Source of the DNA: an uncultured Subdoligranulum sp.
Lineage (GTDB): Bacteria; Bacillota; Clostridia; Oscillospirales; Ruminococcaceae
Direction of reading: 5' to 3'
DNA length: 64,000 nt
Assembly: GCA_900545545.1 (NCBI GenBank)
Contig: UQZO01000009.1
Location: 1 to 64,000, forward strand
Shown here: one piece after another, positions 55,894-64,000 of the stretch
Position numbering within the stretch: position 1 is the first letter of the stretch
Layout of the letters: each line of letters starts with the position of its first letter
Position numbers and translations under genes: made by a program
Notes under the pieces: model-generated
Databases searched by the model: none
Told to the model about the DNA's origin: nothing
Seen by the model: only the letters and a program-made list of their open reading frames with translations

Positions 55894-58800
55894 TTACTGT
55901 GTGGAAGAACCAGTCTGCGGGAAATTCTTATGCAGATCCGGCACAGGCACATCGGGATTGCGTGCGTCGAACATCTTCAGCACTGCTTCGTCGGCTTTCT
56001 GCCAGGCACCGTCCGTCTTGACGAACAGGGTGAGCTTGCCGTCCATCTGCATCAGCTTAAAGGTGATGCTGTCGGCGGTAAGATAGCCGGTGGGAACCGC
56101 CTCCTCGACCAGCGTGTAGACGTGCTCGACGGAATCGGTGGAGAACAAAAGCAGATGGGTACGGGGATCTCTTGCTGCCTTATCCTCTGTCAGAACCGGC
56201 AGCGCGTGGGGAGCGGTGTTGGTGTACCAGCTGTCGATCACATAGCCGTCGCTGTCGCGCAAAGAAAGGCGCGCGCCGGGCAGTGCTGTGTTTGTGGCTT
56301 CATCCATCTTGGTAATGGTGAAGGTGCCCACCGGGGCGTCGTACATAGTCACTTTCTGGATGCGGCCGCTCTCTTCCACCTGGAAGCGTATGCTTTCCGC
56401 CAGCTGGTAGGAAGCGGGAGCTGCCGTTTCTGTCAGGGTGTAGATGCCAGGCTGCAGGCGATCGATGCGGCGCGGCTGACCGTCGCTGACCCATTCGGCC
56501 ACCACGCTGCCTTCCTCGTCGGTAATCCGCAGATGGGCGCCGCGCAGTTCATCGCCGTTGGTAATGTCCTTCTTGGAAATTTCGACCTTGGTGAAGTCAT
56601 CCTTCATCTCAACGCGCTGGATCTCACCGGTAGGCTGGACCGTAAAGGAAACGTTTTCGGCACGGACGTAACCATTCTCGGTGGGGGCCATCGTCTCAAT
56701 CAGCACGAGATTGCCAACGGGCAGCCGTTCAATGTAGTGCGGTTGGCCGTCGGTCACCCATTCGGCCAGGACGTTGCCCTCGCCGTCCACAATCTGCAGA
56801 TGGGCGCCAGGCACTTCCGCACCGGTTGCAATGTCGGTCTTGGAGATACTGACCTTGGTGTAGTCATCCTGCATAAATACGTGCTGTACTTTTCCGTCAT
56901 CTTCCACCGTGAACTGGATGGAAGCGGCGGGTACGTACCCGTCCTGGGTGGGGGCTTTGGCTTCCACCAGGGTATAGGTGGCACCGGCGATCAGCGTCGC
57001 TTCGATATAGTGGGGCTCCGGACCGGAAGTCCAGCTCTCCACCACGGTACCATTGCTGTCCACAATCTGCATCTCTGCGCCCTCGACTTCATCGCTGGTG
57101 GTGATATCCACCTTGGAAATCTTGATGCGGGTGGGGGCATCCACCATCGTGATGGTCGTGCCGTCTGCCTTGTGCCAATCGCCGTTGTAGACAATATCCG
57201 TTCCCGCAGGCTTCTCACTGACTTGCATATCAGCGAAGAAGGCAGGAGCCGAACCATTCATGAGGTACACCTGGTCAAAGGTCAGGCCGGCAAAGTCGCG
57301 CTCGTGCAGGCACTTGGCAATGGCAGCCTCGGTGGCGTCATCTGTGAAGGTGACGAGTAGGGTGTTGTTAACGCAGACCCAGTCGGCAATCACAACGCCA
57401 TCCTGCGTTTTGCCATCTTCGGCACTGCTGCCGGTAAAGAAAGCGACAAACGCCTGGAATACACGATGCAGCAGGTCGGGATCTTCATCCACAAAGGTGA
57501 TGGGAGAGAGAATGCTGCCGGACTGATATTCCACGGTGGGGACAATCTCGCGCAGCCACAGTTCAGTTTCCTGAACATAGGCTCCATCCACCGCGGCCTG
57601 CTTGAGATAGAACTGGATGGAGCGTGCCGTGGTATATCCGTCCGCCGGGCGAGTCTCAGTCAGAGTGTACACTTTGCCCAAATCCTGGTTGTAATCGGGA
57701 GCATAGCTCTGGTTGAGGTGGAGCCCGCGGACAATGTGGCTGGTGTCACCGGTCTCCCAGCTGTCCACAACGTTGCCATCCCAGTCGGTGATGGTCAGTG
57801 TGGCACCGGGCAGCGCAAAGGTGGCTTCAGGATCCAGCGTGGCAAACGCCTGTTTGTCGATATCGACCTCGGTCTGTTTGTCAGAGTGGAGGCAATCCAC
57901 CACCTGCCAGGCGATCATCTGGTTCTCGTAGGTGAACTCCACGGGGATCGCAGACTGCTCAATCAGGTAACCGTCAGGTACGGAGATCTCACGGATATAG
58001 TACCGGCCACTGTTGGTAGTCCAGTCGTGGGCGTCGCTACTGCCATAATGTTCACCGCGGATGGGAACGTCTACGTTGAAATAGGCAAGGCCATCCTCAC
58101 CGGTGGTGGCAGTAGCCAGCAGCGTGTCAGCAGCGGCCAGGAGCGTACCGTCCATGCTGTAGATGTCATCAGTGGTGTACAGCTCATAGGTCGCGCCGGG
58201 AACCAGAATTGCACCCTCGGGGATACGATCACGGTTGCTGCCGCCCGCCAACAGGGCAGAGTGAGATTTCACGCCATTCACATACGGATGGTCGTCGACC
58301 ATGCCCGCGGAATCACGGTCGAGCTTGTAGACACCCACGCCGATGCGGCCTTCTTCCACCACAGGGATAACACGGGCATTTTCAAACTGGATGGTGCCGG
58401 GCTGCCCGGTGAGCTGGTCGCCGGTGGCATCCGAGGCGTTGAGGATATCATAGCTGTAGACCTCATCGCCATTCTGGGTATGGTCCACAATGGTCTGGGC
58501 CAGGACAATGTCATTGTACTGGTTATCCCAGCCAAAGGTTACGGTATAGGTCTGGTCGGTATGTACGAAGCCATAGGGCGCCTGTACCTCGGTAATATCA
58601 TAGGAGCCAAGGGGCAGGGTGATGGTGACCTCGCCGGTGGTGCCGTCGTGGCTGACCGTCAGAAAATCGTAGGTGGCTTGGGTGCGGGTGGGACTGAATT
58701 TGACTTCGTCCACCTGACCTTCTCTGCCCGTGGTGACAGTAGCAACCAGATCACCGTCGGCATACCACAGCGTGCCCTGACGATCTCCGGTGGCGATATC

Positions 58801-61800
58801 TCCGTGGGCACGGATCTCATAGACGGCGTCCGCCAGATTGGCCTGCTCATACAGGAACTGACCATCTTTATAACCGGCCAGCAGATTGCCGATCTTACGG
58901 ATGGTGAGCTGTCCCAAGGTTTCGTGGTTGCTGTATTCCTCGGTCAGAATATAGTCATCCATGTCATCGGCACTGCCGCCCACAACTTCCCAGACGCGCT
59001 CCGAAGTCAGCTCAAAGACCACATTGTAGGCTGTGTCGTTGAAAAAGCCTTCCGGGCCCTCTACCTCGACGATCCGATAACGACCAAGAGGCAACTTTTC
59101 AGAGGTCTTGAGATAGCCGTCTGCATCGGTATAGAAGGTGGTGGTTTTGGCGGTAGCGTCACCGGAATCGGGATCGTTCATCTCCACCAGCGTTTCAGTG
59201 CCATCCTCGGCAATCTTGTAGATCTGGAACGCCGTGTCGGCGATCTTGACCGGTTTGCCGGTTTCAGCATCGATCTTGATCAGCTGCAGGTAGCCCTCCA
59301 GTTCTTCATCCAGAACGCTGTAGGCCATGTAGCTGTTGCTGGCGGTGGTCGCGGAGCCATCCGGCTGGCAAAAAACACTCTGAGGAGCAGAAGCGTTCAC
59401 CGTGACTATAAACGGATCCGCCTGGAACAGATCTTTCGGCAGCGTCGATTCCACGATCAGGTACTGACCATAGGGCAGGCCGTTGATGCGCAGCACACCT
59501 TCCTCATTGGTGAAGATCTCGGAAAGCCGATATTCATTGGGAGCACCGGTGGAAACCCAGCCTTCGCCCTGCCCATTAGCGTAGTCATGGGCGGCGGTCA
59601 GGCTGGCATTGTATTCTGCCACCACAGCGCTGTCCGACTCATACATACGGGCTACCGCCTGGGACTCGCCGGAAAAATCATATTTGGCAGTGTTGTTGTC
59701 GTAGTTGTCCTTGCGGTAGGCGTCCAGAATGCTCTGTACGTCATAGCTGCCGTCGGCATTCTGCTTGAACTCGCTGACTTTGCTCAATTCCCAGATACGG
59801 TATACGGTGAAGCCTGCACCTTCCAGCTTGACCGCCGGACTGTTGGGGCCGGTGGTGCTGACAAGCTTGCGCAGTTCAAAGCCGGATTTGAGGACGGCAT
59901 CCTTGGACAGATCCTCGCCGCGCGTAATGTATTGGGATTCGCTGCCATAGGCCAGAGTGCTGTAATGGTTGATTTCATCACAAAGATAGCCTTGCGCAAA
60001 GCTCAGATAGTAGCCGTCATAGGTTTTGACACCAGACAGGGCCCGGCCGATCGCTACAGCCGAATACTGGTTGCGATAGACATAGTCGGTATAAGCACCG
60101 CTGTCATCGGTGGCCAAAGGCAGATAAGAACCGGCGGGCTGGAGGGTGCGGTCCAGTTCGGGGTACTGACCAGTCAGATAGAAATGACCGTCAGTATCCA
60201 CCGGCACCACAATGCCGGTGGCGCGCTCTACAAGGTAATAGCGGCCCAAATAAAGATTCGCAAAGGCGAGAACACCGTTCTGAATCTCGGCACTGGCTAC
60301 AAGGTGGTCCTTGGCCAGAACGGGCAGATAGCTGTTGTCCCAACCTCCATTGGTCAGTACCGTAGTGTGCCAGATGGGGGAACCGCTGGCATCTACGATC
60401 TTGGAATAGTCAACGGTACCGGAAACCCCATCGGGATGCTGGATGTCCTCCGCTGCGTACAGGTCATATACGGCCCCTTCGATGCTGGCTGCGCCGTGAG
60501 AGGCGGTGTCGGCACCCTCGGTGGCCTGGTCCAAATCGGCCTTGGTCAGTACGATCTCACCGATGACCCTGTCATTGGTAAACTTATAGTCTGCCGGCAC
60601 ACTGGTGTAGGTATCCTCGTTGTTGGCAAAGCCGGTGCTGTCGGTGGTATAAGTGCGGGTGGCGTCCTGGGTCTGGTCATACAGCGTGAGAGAAACGACT
60701 TTGCCCTCGGGGGTGCGCAGCAGGATGCCGCCGGTGTTCTCCGTGCCGATATCCGCATTGTAGTCACGGTTGGAAAGATGGATGACGGAACCGTCATTTT
60801 CCCTGGTGATGGAAAAAGCGTAGGCACGCTTCCCTTCTACATGGCCGGCGGTGCCGGGGGTTGTGTTGTCCGACCAGTCGCCGTAATAACCTTCCGGGGC
60901 CCGCGTTTCCACCAGCAGGAAGCGACCTTCATTGCGCTGGGTATAATAGAGGGTCCGGTTGGCAGGGGCGCTGGCGGCATAGCTGCTGTTGTTGGCGACA
61001 GAGTAGCTGCCGTCGCTGTTGCGAACGACGGTGTATTGGTTGTAGCCGCCGTTGGGAATATACATCTGTGCCACGGTGTCCCATTCAAACACAGCGAACT
61101 GCGAATCGGCGGCAATTACGTTGCCGGTCTCGCTGTCGATTTTGGAAATGTCGACCTGCAGGGACCACTCATCGTTGCGCATGACATAGGTGTTGGAACT
61201 GTCTGCCGGGACGGTGATGGTTTGATGGCTGCCGAGGCTGCCGTCGTACGACTCGAAGCCGTAGGGAATTTCCACTTCGTTATACGAGAAACGAATTGAC
61301 GAAAGCTCGGAGCGCGCCGCGGCGATAGCGGCGTCTACCATACGCTGGGCTTCATTCTGCAGCTGAGAAATGGCGGCGTTCTTGGCGGCCTCTGCTGCGG
61401 CATTGGCCTCGGCCTGACTTGCATAGGGGCCTTCCTGGCCGCTGAGACTGCTCGTGCTTGTTTTGCTGACGGAATAGTGTACTGTCCAACTCACCGTGCC
61501 ATCGCCGCCGTTGTTCTGGTAGTTATCATCCTGCGTGTGACCGGAGGTGGTAAGCGTCTGGGCCCCGGCGGGACTCATCTGCCAGCTGCCTCCATCAACG
61601 GAGCCGCTGGTCTGGGAGGGGGTGATGGTGATTTTGGCGCCGTCCACCTTCTCACCGGTTTCCAGACCGATTTTGTCGGTGTTCACGGTGAAAGTGAGAT
61701 CAAAACTCCCGTTGGCGGACTGTGCTGGAGCCGACCAATTGGCAGAATAGTATTCTGCATCGGGAATGTCCGGGATTTCCGTGCCACCGCCTTCCGCGGG

Positions 61801-63399
61801 AATCTCTTCGCCTACGATGGCGATGACCTGCCAGGCGTACCCGGCGGGCGGATTGTAGATATAAGTATAGTAGCCGTTTTCCCCTGAATAGGTGGAGATT
61901 CGATTGTCGGTACCCTGCTCAGCCAATGCTTGGGCAGAGGCACGATAAGCCTGGGCTGCCACGCTATTGGGGTAGTTCTCCATGACCCACAGTTGGACAT
62001 CATCGTAGTAGCGATAGGCCGTTGCCGCAGCGCTGGCATCATCCAGACCATAGGTTACCGCAGAGGTGCCACTGTGCTTTTCTTCCAGAAGGTTCAGTGA
62101 CAACTGATTCAAGCCGCCCCAGATGTTGATTTGGTTGGCATAGTGGTTGCCCGGAGTGTATTGACCGGGTTCCAGCTTGGAAGTATAGGCAAAACTGTAG
62201 GTCGGACATCCGGTCGGCTGACCATTCAGGCCGTGACTGCAGCAGTAGGCCTCGCGCCCGTTAAACCACACAAGCCAGGTGCCGCCCTCGAAACTGATGG
62301 AAGTGATCTTGCCGGTCGTGAACGGAGGTGTCGGGCCGGCAGCATAGGTGCTGGCCGTTGCGAGGGTGGCGGCGGCGGGGGATTCTCCCTTACTTTCGCC
62401 CAGCTTCACCTGGAGGGTCTTGCTCAGGTCATTGCCATCGGGGGCATGGTAAATGAGCTGGATGGAGAAATCCTGTTCGGCTTTCACATAGAAGCCCGAT
62501 GCATAAGCCGAAGTTTCCGTGTAGCTGGCCTTGGTAATGGATGCAATTTCATCAGTATCCGCCGGCTGGCCCTCAAAATCCAGAAGAACTACATCATCAG
62601 GAAGAATGACTTCCGAAGAGCTTCCGTTGGCGGGATACTCGACTTGCGTCAGCAACGGAACTATGGCGTAATCTTCACCGGGTTCCCGTCCGACCGTGAT
62701 GACCAGATCATCAGCGTGCAGTGCCTCGGCATCCAGATGGGCGTCCTGCCCATCATAAAGGTCGGTTACCCACTCAGAAATAGAAATATGAGTAGGCCCA
62801 GTGGCAATGGGCAGGCCCATACTGCCGATATAACTGCCTGTAGGGGCGTCCGGCAGATCGCCGTAGAGCATCTCGGTAATCTCGGCAAGATCCGGCGGAT
62901 CACCCGAACCTGTGTCGGTAGGGTTTTCCATAGCAAGCTGCATGGCAGCCACCAGAGCAGCGAGTGAGGCATAAGCGGATTGAACTTTTTCGTCCTGCTG
63001 CTCCTCTTTCGGAATGGCATAATAGAGGTCCTCTGCCTGGTAGACAGGGGCAGCGGCAGCGTCAGAACTTTCAATTGCCTGGTTCAGTGCTTCTTCCAAG
63101 GCCGCATTGTCAGAATCGGCTTGCCAGGCAGCACTGGCAATGGCCCACCGGCGCACCGCCGAAAGAATCGCTTCGCGGTCCAACGCATTCACAGCGTCAA
63201 TGAATGCTTGTGCTTCCGTGCCGAGAGCGGCCGTTTCCGGCGTGGCCTGTTCCAGGGCCGTTTCCGGGGTGGCAGCTTCTGCTGCGGAGATGGTGCCGGC
63301 GGCCGAGTCATCGGCCAGCGCCGATACCGGCATCATCGAAAGGCACATCATACCGGCCAGAAATCCGGCCAGTATGCGGCGCATAGGTTTATATCTCAT
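55894..63399 (-). CDS. Giant thioester/CnaB surface adhesin with FPQTG sorting motif
   Basis: A 2501-residue secreted protein. A signal peptide (residues 1-29, cut near ALADD) leads to an alanine-rich coiled region (about 45-150), then a probable thioester domain around FNGREAYCCSHGLNGQP (about 383), with the Cys expected to form the Cys-Gln bond. A long series of CnaB/SpaA-type beta domains follows from about 740; four tandem repeats, each beginning ISKTDIT-like and ending E..AP, lie at about 2090-2370. It ends KNFPQTGSSTQ with no membrane helix or basic tail. It should bind recipient or host surfaces. ATG 63399 sits behind GGAGGTAT. Confidence 0.85.
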   Translation of the reverse strand: MRYKPMRRILAGFLAGMMCLSMMPVSALADDSAAGTISAAEAATPETALEQATPETAALGTEAQAFIDAVNALDREAILSAVRRWAIASAAWQADSDNAALEEALNQAIESSDAAAAPVYQAEDLYYAIPKEEQQDEKVQSAYASLAALVAAMQLAMENPTDTGSGDPPDLAEITEMLYGDLPDAPTGSYIGSMGLPIATGPTHISISEWVTDLYDGQDAHLDAEALHADDLVITVGREPGEDYAIVPLLTQVEYPANGSSSEVILPDDVVLLDFEGQPADTDEIASITKASYTETSAYASGFYVKAEQDFSIQLIYHAPDGNDLSKTLQVKLGESKGESPAAATLATASTYAAGPTPPFTTGKITSISFEGGTWLVWFNGREAYCCSHGLNGQPTGCPTYSFAYTSKLEPGQYTPGNHYANQINIWGGLNQLSLNLLEEKHSGTSAVTYGLDDASAAATAYRYYDDVQLWVMENYPNSVAAQAYRASAQALAEQGTDNRISTYSGENGYYTYIYNPPAGYAWQVIAIVGEEIPAEGGGTEIPDIPDAEYYSANWSAPAQSANGSFDLTFTVNTDKIGLETGEKVDGAKITITPSQTSGSVDGGSWQMSPAGAQTLTTSGHTQDDNYQNNGGDGTVSWTVHYSVSKTSTSSLSGQEGPYASQAEANAAAEAAKNAAISQLQNEAQRMVDAAIAAARSELSSIRFSYNEVEIPYGFESYDGSLGSHQTITVPADSSNTYVMRNDEWSLQVDISKIDSETGNVIAADSQFAVFEWDTVAQMYIPNGGYNQYTVVRNSDGSYSVANNSSYAASAPANRTLYYTQRNEGRFLLVETRAPEGYYGDWSDNTTPGTAGHVEGKRAYAFSITRENDGSVIHLSNRDYNADIGTENTGGILLRTPEGKVVSLTLYDQTQDATRTYTTDSTGFANNEDTYTSVPADYKFTNDRVIGEIVLTKADLDQATEGADTASHGAASIEGAVYDLYAAEDIQHPDGVSGTVDYSKIVDASGSPIWHTTVLTNGGWDNSYLPVLAKDHLVASAEIQNGVLAFANLYLGRYYLVERATGIVVPVDTDGHFYLTGQYPELDRTLQPAGSYLPLATDDSGAYTDYVYRNQYSAVAIGRALSGVKTYDGYYLSFAQGYLCDEINHYSTLAYGSESQYITRGEDLSKDAVLKSGFELRKLVSTTGPNSPAVKLEGAGFTVYRIWELSKVSEFKQNADGSYDVQSILDAYRKDNYDNNTAKYDFSGESQAVARMYESDSAVVAEYNASLTAAHDYANGQGEGWVSTGAPNEYRLSEIFTNEEGVLRINGLPYGQYLIVESTLPKDLFQADPFIVTVNASAPQSVFCQPDGSATTASNSYMAYSVLDEELEGYLQLIKIDAETGKPVKIADTAFQIYKIAEDGTETLVEMNDPDSGDATAKTTTFYTDADGYLKTSEKLPLGRYRIVEVEGPEGFFNDTAYNVVFELTSERVWEVVGGSADDMDDYILTEEYSNHETLGQLTIRKIGNLLAGYKDGQFLYEQANLADAVYEIRAHGDIATGDRQGTLWYADGDLVATVTTGREGQVDEVKFSPTRTQATYDFLTVSHDGTTGEVTITLPLGSYDITEVQAPYGFVHTDQTYTVTFGWDNQYNDIVLAQTIVDHTQNGDEVYSYDILNASDATGDQLTGQPGTIQFENARVIPVVEEGRIGVGVYKLDRDSAGMVDDHPYVNGVKSHSALLAGGSNRDRIPEGAILVPGATYELYTTDDIYSMDGTLLAAADTLLATATTGEDGLAYFNVDVPIRGEHYGSSDAHDWTTNSGRYYIREISVPDGYLIEQSAIPVEFTYENQMIAWQVVDCLHSDKQTEVDIDKQAFATLDPEATFALPGATLTITDWDGNVVDSWETGDTSHIVRGLHLNQSYAPDYNQDLGKVYTLTETRPADGYTTARSIQFYLKQAAVDGAYVQETELWLREIVPTVEYQSGSILSPITFVDEDPDLLHRVFQAFVAFFTGSSAEDGKTQDGVVIADWVCVNNTLLVTFTDDATEAAIAKCLHERDFAGLTFDQVYLMNGSAPAFFADMQVSEKPAGTDIVYNGDWHKADGTTITMVDAPTRIKISKVDITTSDEVEGAEMQIVDSNGTVVESWTSGPEPHYIEATLIAGATYTLVEAKAPTQDGYVPAASIQFTVEDDGKVQHVFMQDDYTKVSISKTDIATGAEVPGAHLQIVDGEGNVLAEWVTDGQPHYIERLPVGNLVLIETMAPTENGYVRAENVSFTVQPTGEIQRVEMKDDFTKVEISKKDITNGDELRGAHLRITDEEGSVVAEWVSDGQPRRIDRLQPGIYTLTETAAPASYQLAESIRFQVEESGRIQKVTMYDAPVGTFTITKMDEATNTALPGARLSLRDSDGYVIDSWYTNTAPHALPVLTEDKAARDPRTHLLLFSTDSVEHVYTLVEEAVPTGYLTADSITFKLMQMDGKLTLFVKTDGAWQKADEAVLKMFDARNPDVPVPDLHKNFPQTGSSTQ

Positions 63400-63425
63400 G
63401 GAATAGATACCTCCGTTTGGGTATG

Positions 63426-63656
63426 TCATGATGTTGCTTTATCGGCGTCGGCAAGGCGTTTGTCAAAAACGGCCTTAATCTCCGGCGGCGTGATCCAGCC
63501 ATCCTCATCCTCATCGGAATAGGGTGAGATGGGATCCGGAAGAACAGGCTTTCTCAGAGCCGAAGTACCGGATTCCTTTGCGTCGCCCTTTTCAGTCGGG
63601 CGGTCCTCGCGGCCGATGGTGATACTGAAACCGAAAGAAATGCTGTATTTTTTCAT
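63426..63656 (-). CDS. Small acidic ICE protein between sortase and adhesin
   Basis: A 76-residue protein, MKKYSISFGFSITIGRED.., ending in an acidic PYSDEDEDGWITPPEIKAVFDKRL block. No family recognised. It lies 6 bp after the sortase gene and 26 bp before the adhesin start, so the three are likely co-transcribed. Ribosome site GGAGG at 12 bases from ATG 63656. It could be a small accessory of the surface-anchoring module. Confidence 0.6.
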   Translation of the reverse strand: MKKYSISFGFSITIGREDRPTEKGDAKESGTSALRKPVLPDPISPYSDEDEDGWITPPEIKAVFDKRLADADKATS

Positions 63657-63662
63657 GGTCTG

Positions 63663-64000
63663 TCATTGAACCTCCACATAGTCAATCAGCTTGGCCACGA
63701 CCAGATAACGCACATCAGGATCGTCGGTGCAGGTGGAAAGAGTAAGAATTTTATCGGATTTTTCTACCGAGGTGTTGTAATCGAAAGCACAACGGGCAAA
63801 GGCCTTGTCCAGAATGGTACGGAACTCCGTGTCATTGGGGGCCGTGTCGATACAGTCATAGTCGCTGGCGGCCTGGCAGGGACCGGCGCTGACCAGCTGG
63901 TAGGTCAGCATGGCATCCGAAAGGGATATGTAAAAATAGAGATGCTCTTTGCTGAATACATAGGAGTCGTAATTGTGAAGCTCGCCAAAGCTATTTTCTC
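63663..64000 (-). CDS. Class B-like sortase, C-terminal part (cut by window end)
   Basis: The frame runs off base 64,000. The visible 112 residues begin NSFGELHNYDSYVFSKEHLYFYISLSD and contain TLSTCTDDPDVRYLVVAKL, where the Cys is the sortase nucleophile and the Arg seven residues later is the catalytic arginine. The catalytic histidine is expected beyond the window. The gene precedes the FPQTG adhesin, its likely substrate. Transpeptidase on the outer membrane face. Confidence 0.85.
   Translation of the reverse strand, partial: ENSFGELHNYDSYVFSKEHLYFYISLSDAMLTYQLVSAGPCQAASDYDCIDTAPNDTEFRTILDKAFARCAFDYNTSVEKSDKILTLSTCTDDPDVRYLVVAKLIDYVEVQ

Larger units (their letters stand above)
19678..64000. 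mobile_element. Integrative and conjugative element, left part
   Basis: From the tRNA-Ser 3' end to the window end the G+C content falls from well above 60% to about 50% and the genes become element-type: integrase and excisionase, ParMR-like segregation, regulators, primase/recombination genes, an ImmR/ImmA-like switch, a VirD4-like coupling protein and a sortase-linked adhesin. Relaxase, VirB4-like ATPase, channel proteins and the right end are expected beyond base 64,000. The exact left boundary is inferred from the tRNA end because attR is not in view. Confidence 0.88.

Noticed and set aside
57466..61299. 1277-residue plus-strand frame opposite the adhesin
   Set aside because: It lies wholly antisense to the CnaB repeats, lacks a ribosome site and has no recognisable domain; repeat codon bias explains its length.
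19678..64000. CRISPR array, rRNA or antibiotic-resistance genes in the element
   Set aside because: No regularly spaced repeat array, rRNA sequence or recognisable resistance enzyme was seen in the visible part.

Overview
The window joins two kinds of DNA. Bases 1-48 are not biological: they match an Illumina Nextera i7 adapter, so base 1 is a contig end. Bases 49 to about 19,080 are chromosome with very high G+C and dense single-strand operons. Gene content (NfnAB, D-lactate dehydrogenase, DarA-HolB-RicT, sbcDC, an ECF S component, Shine-Dalgarno starts) points to an anaerobic gut Firmicute of the Oscillospiraceae/Ruminococcaceae, in the Faecalibacterium-Gemmiger-Subdoligranulum neighbourhood. 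That placement is inferred from style and gene content.

Chromosomal layout: nfnA-nfnB; a membrane metallophosphoesterase; D-lactate dehydrogenase; ridA; then rnz, a NusG-II-like protein, a GNAT enzyme, sbcD and sbcC; an Orn/Lys/Arg decarboxylase-family gene; a rhomboid-like protein, darA, holB and ricT/yaaT; a small 2x[4Fe-4S] ferredoxin; DUF3842 plus a uridine-kinase-like gene; an ECF S component behind a structured leader; and an uncharacterised gene. The intergenic gaps carry a palindromic repeat family, including one roughly 245-bp MITE-like copy at 16498-16742.

At 19,086-19,677 a consensus promoter is followed by two broken 5' halves of tRNA-Ser genes and one intact tRNA-Ser(CGA). Immediately downstream lies an integrase and a shift to about 50% G+C. 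From there to base 64,000 the window is one end of a large integrative and conjugative element (ICE). Its other end is outside the window.

ICE layout: integrase and excisionase (19.7-21.4 kb); an actin-like ParM with a ParR-like partner, and a small sigma-like/HTH pair (21.8-24.5 kb); a decayed AAA ATPase (24.6 kb). A leftward recombination/replication operon follows (25-32.5 kb): YkgJ-like protein, CHC2/toprim primase-like protein, annealing-protein-like gene, RecD2 helicase, nucleotide-enzyme-like protein, YqaJ exonuclease and an unknown protein, preceded by a promoter and two tandem terminators. Cargo-like genes come next (32.8-37.5 kb): an AAA_14/DUF4143 ATPase with its own operator, a multi-zinc-ribbon protein, a SLOG protein, an XRE regulator and a SpoVT-like protein. 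Then a second leftward operon (37.5-43.8 kb): SSB, membrane protein, MoxR-type AAA+, XRE, VWA/HExxH protein and an unknown, again with a terminator in the leader. An ImmR/ImmA-like switch (44-45.5 kb) controls the centre, followed by a UmuC-like polymerase and YolD. The last block (47.9-64 kb, leftward) is the transfer module: sigma factor, zinc-finger protein, S1 protein, VirD4-like coupling protein, replication-relaxation-like protein, DUF6100/DUF5697-like proteins, a 2501-residue thioester/CnaB adhesin and a sortase cut by the window end.

The most unusual signals are the terminators placed inside leaders and between genes of the same direction, which suggest transcript read-through control; the MoxR-VWA-HExxH pair embedded with SSB; the lambda-Red-like recombination set; the uncharacterised zinc-ribbon protein next to a SLOG protein; and the accumulation of tRNA-Ser halves at the insertion site.
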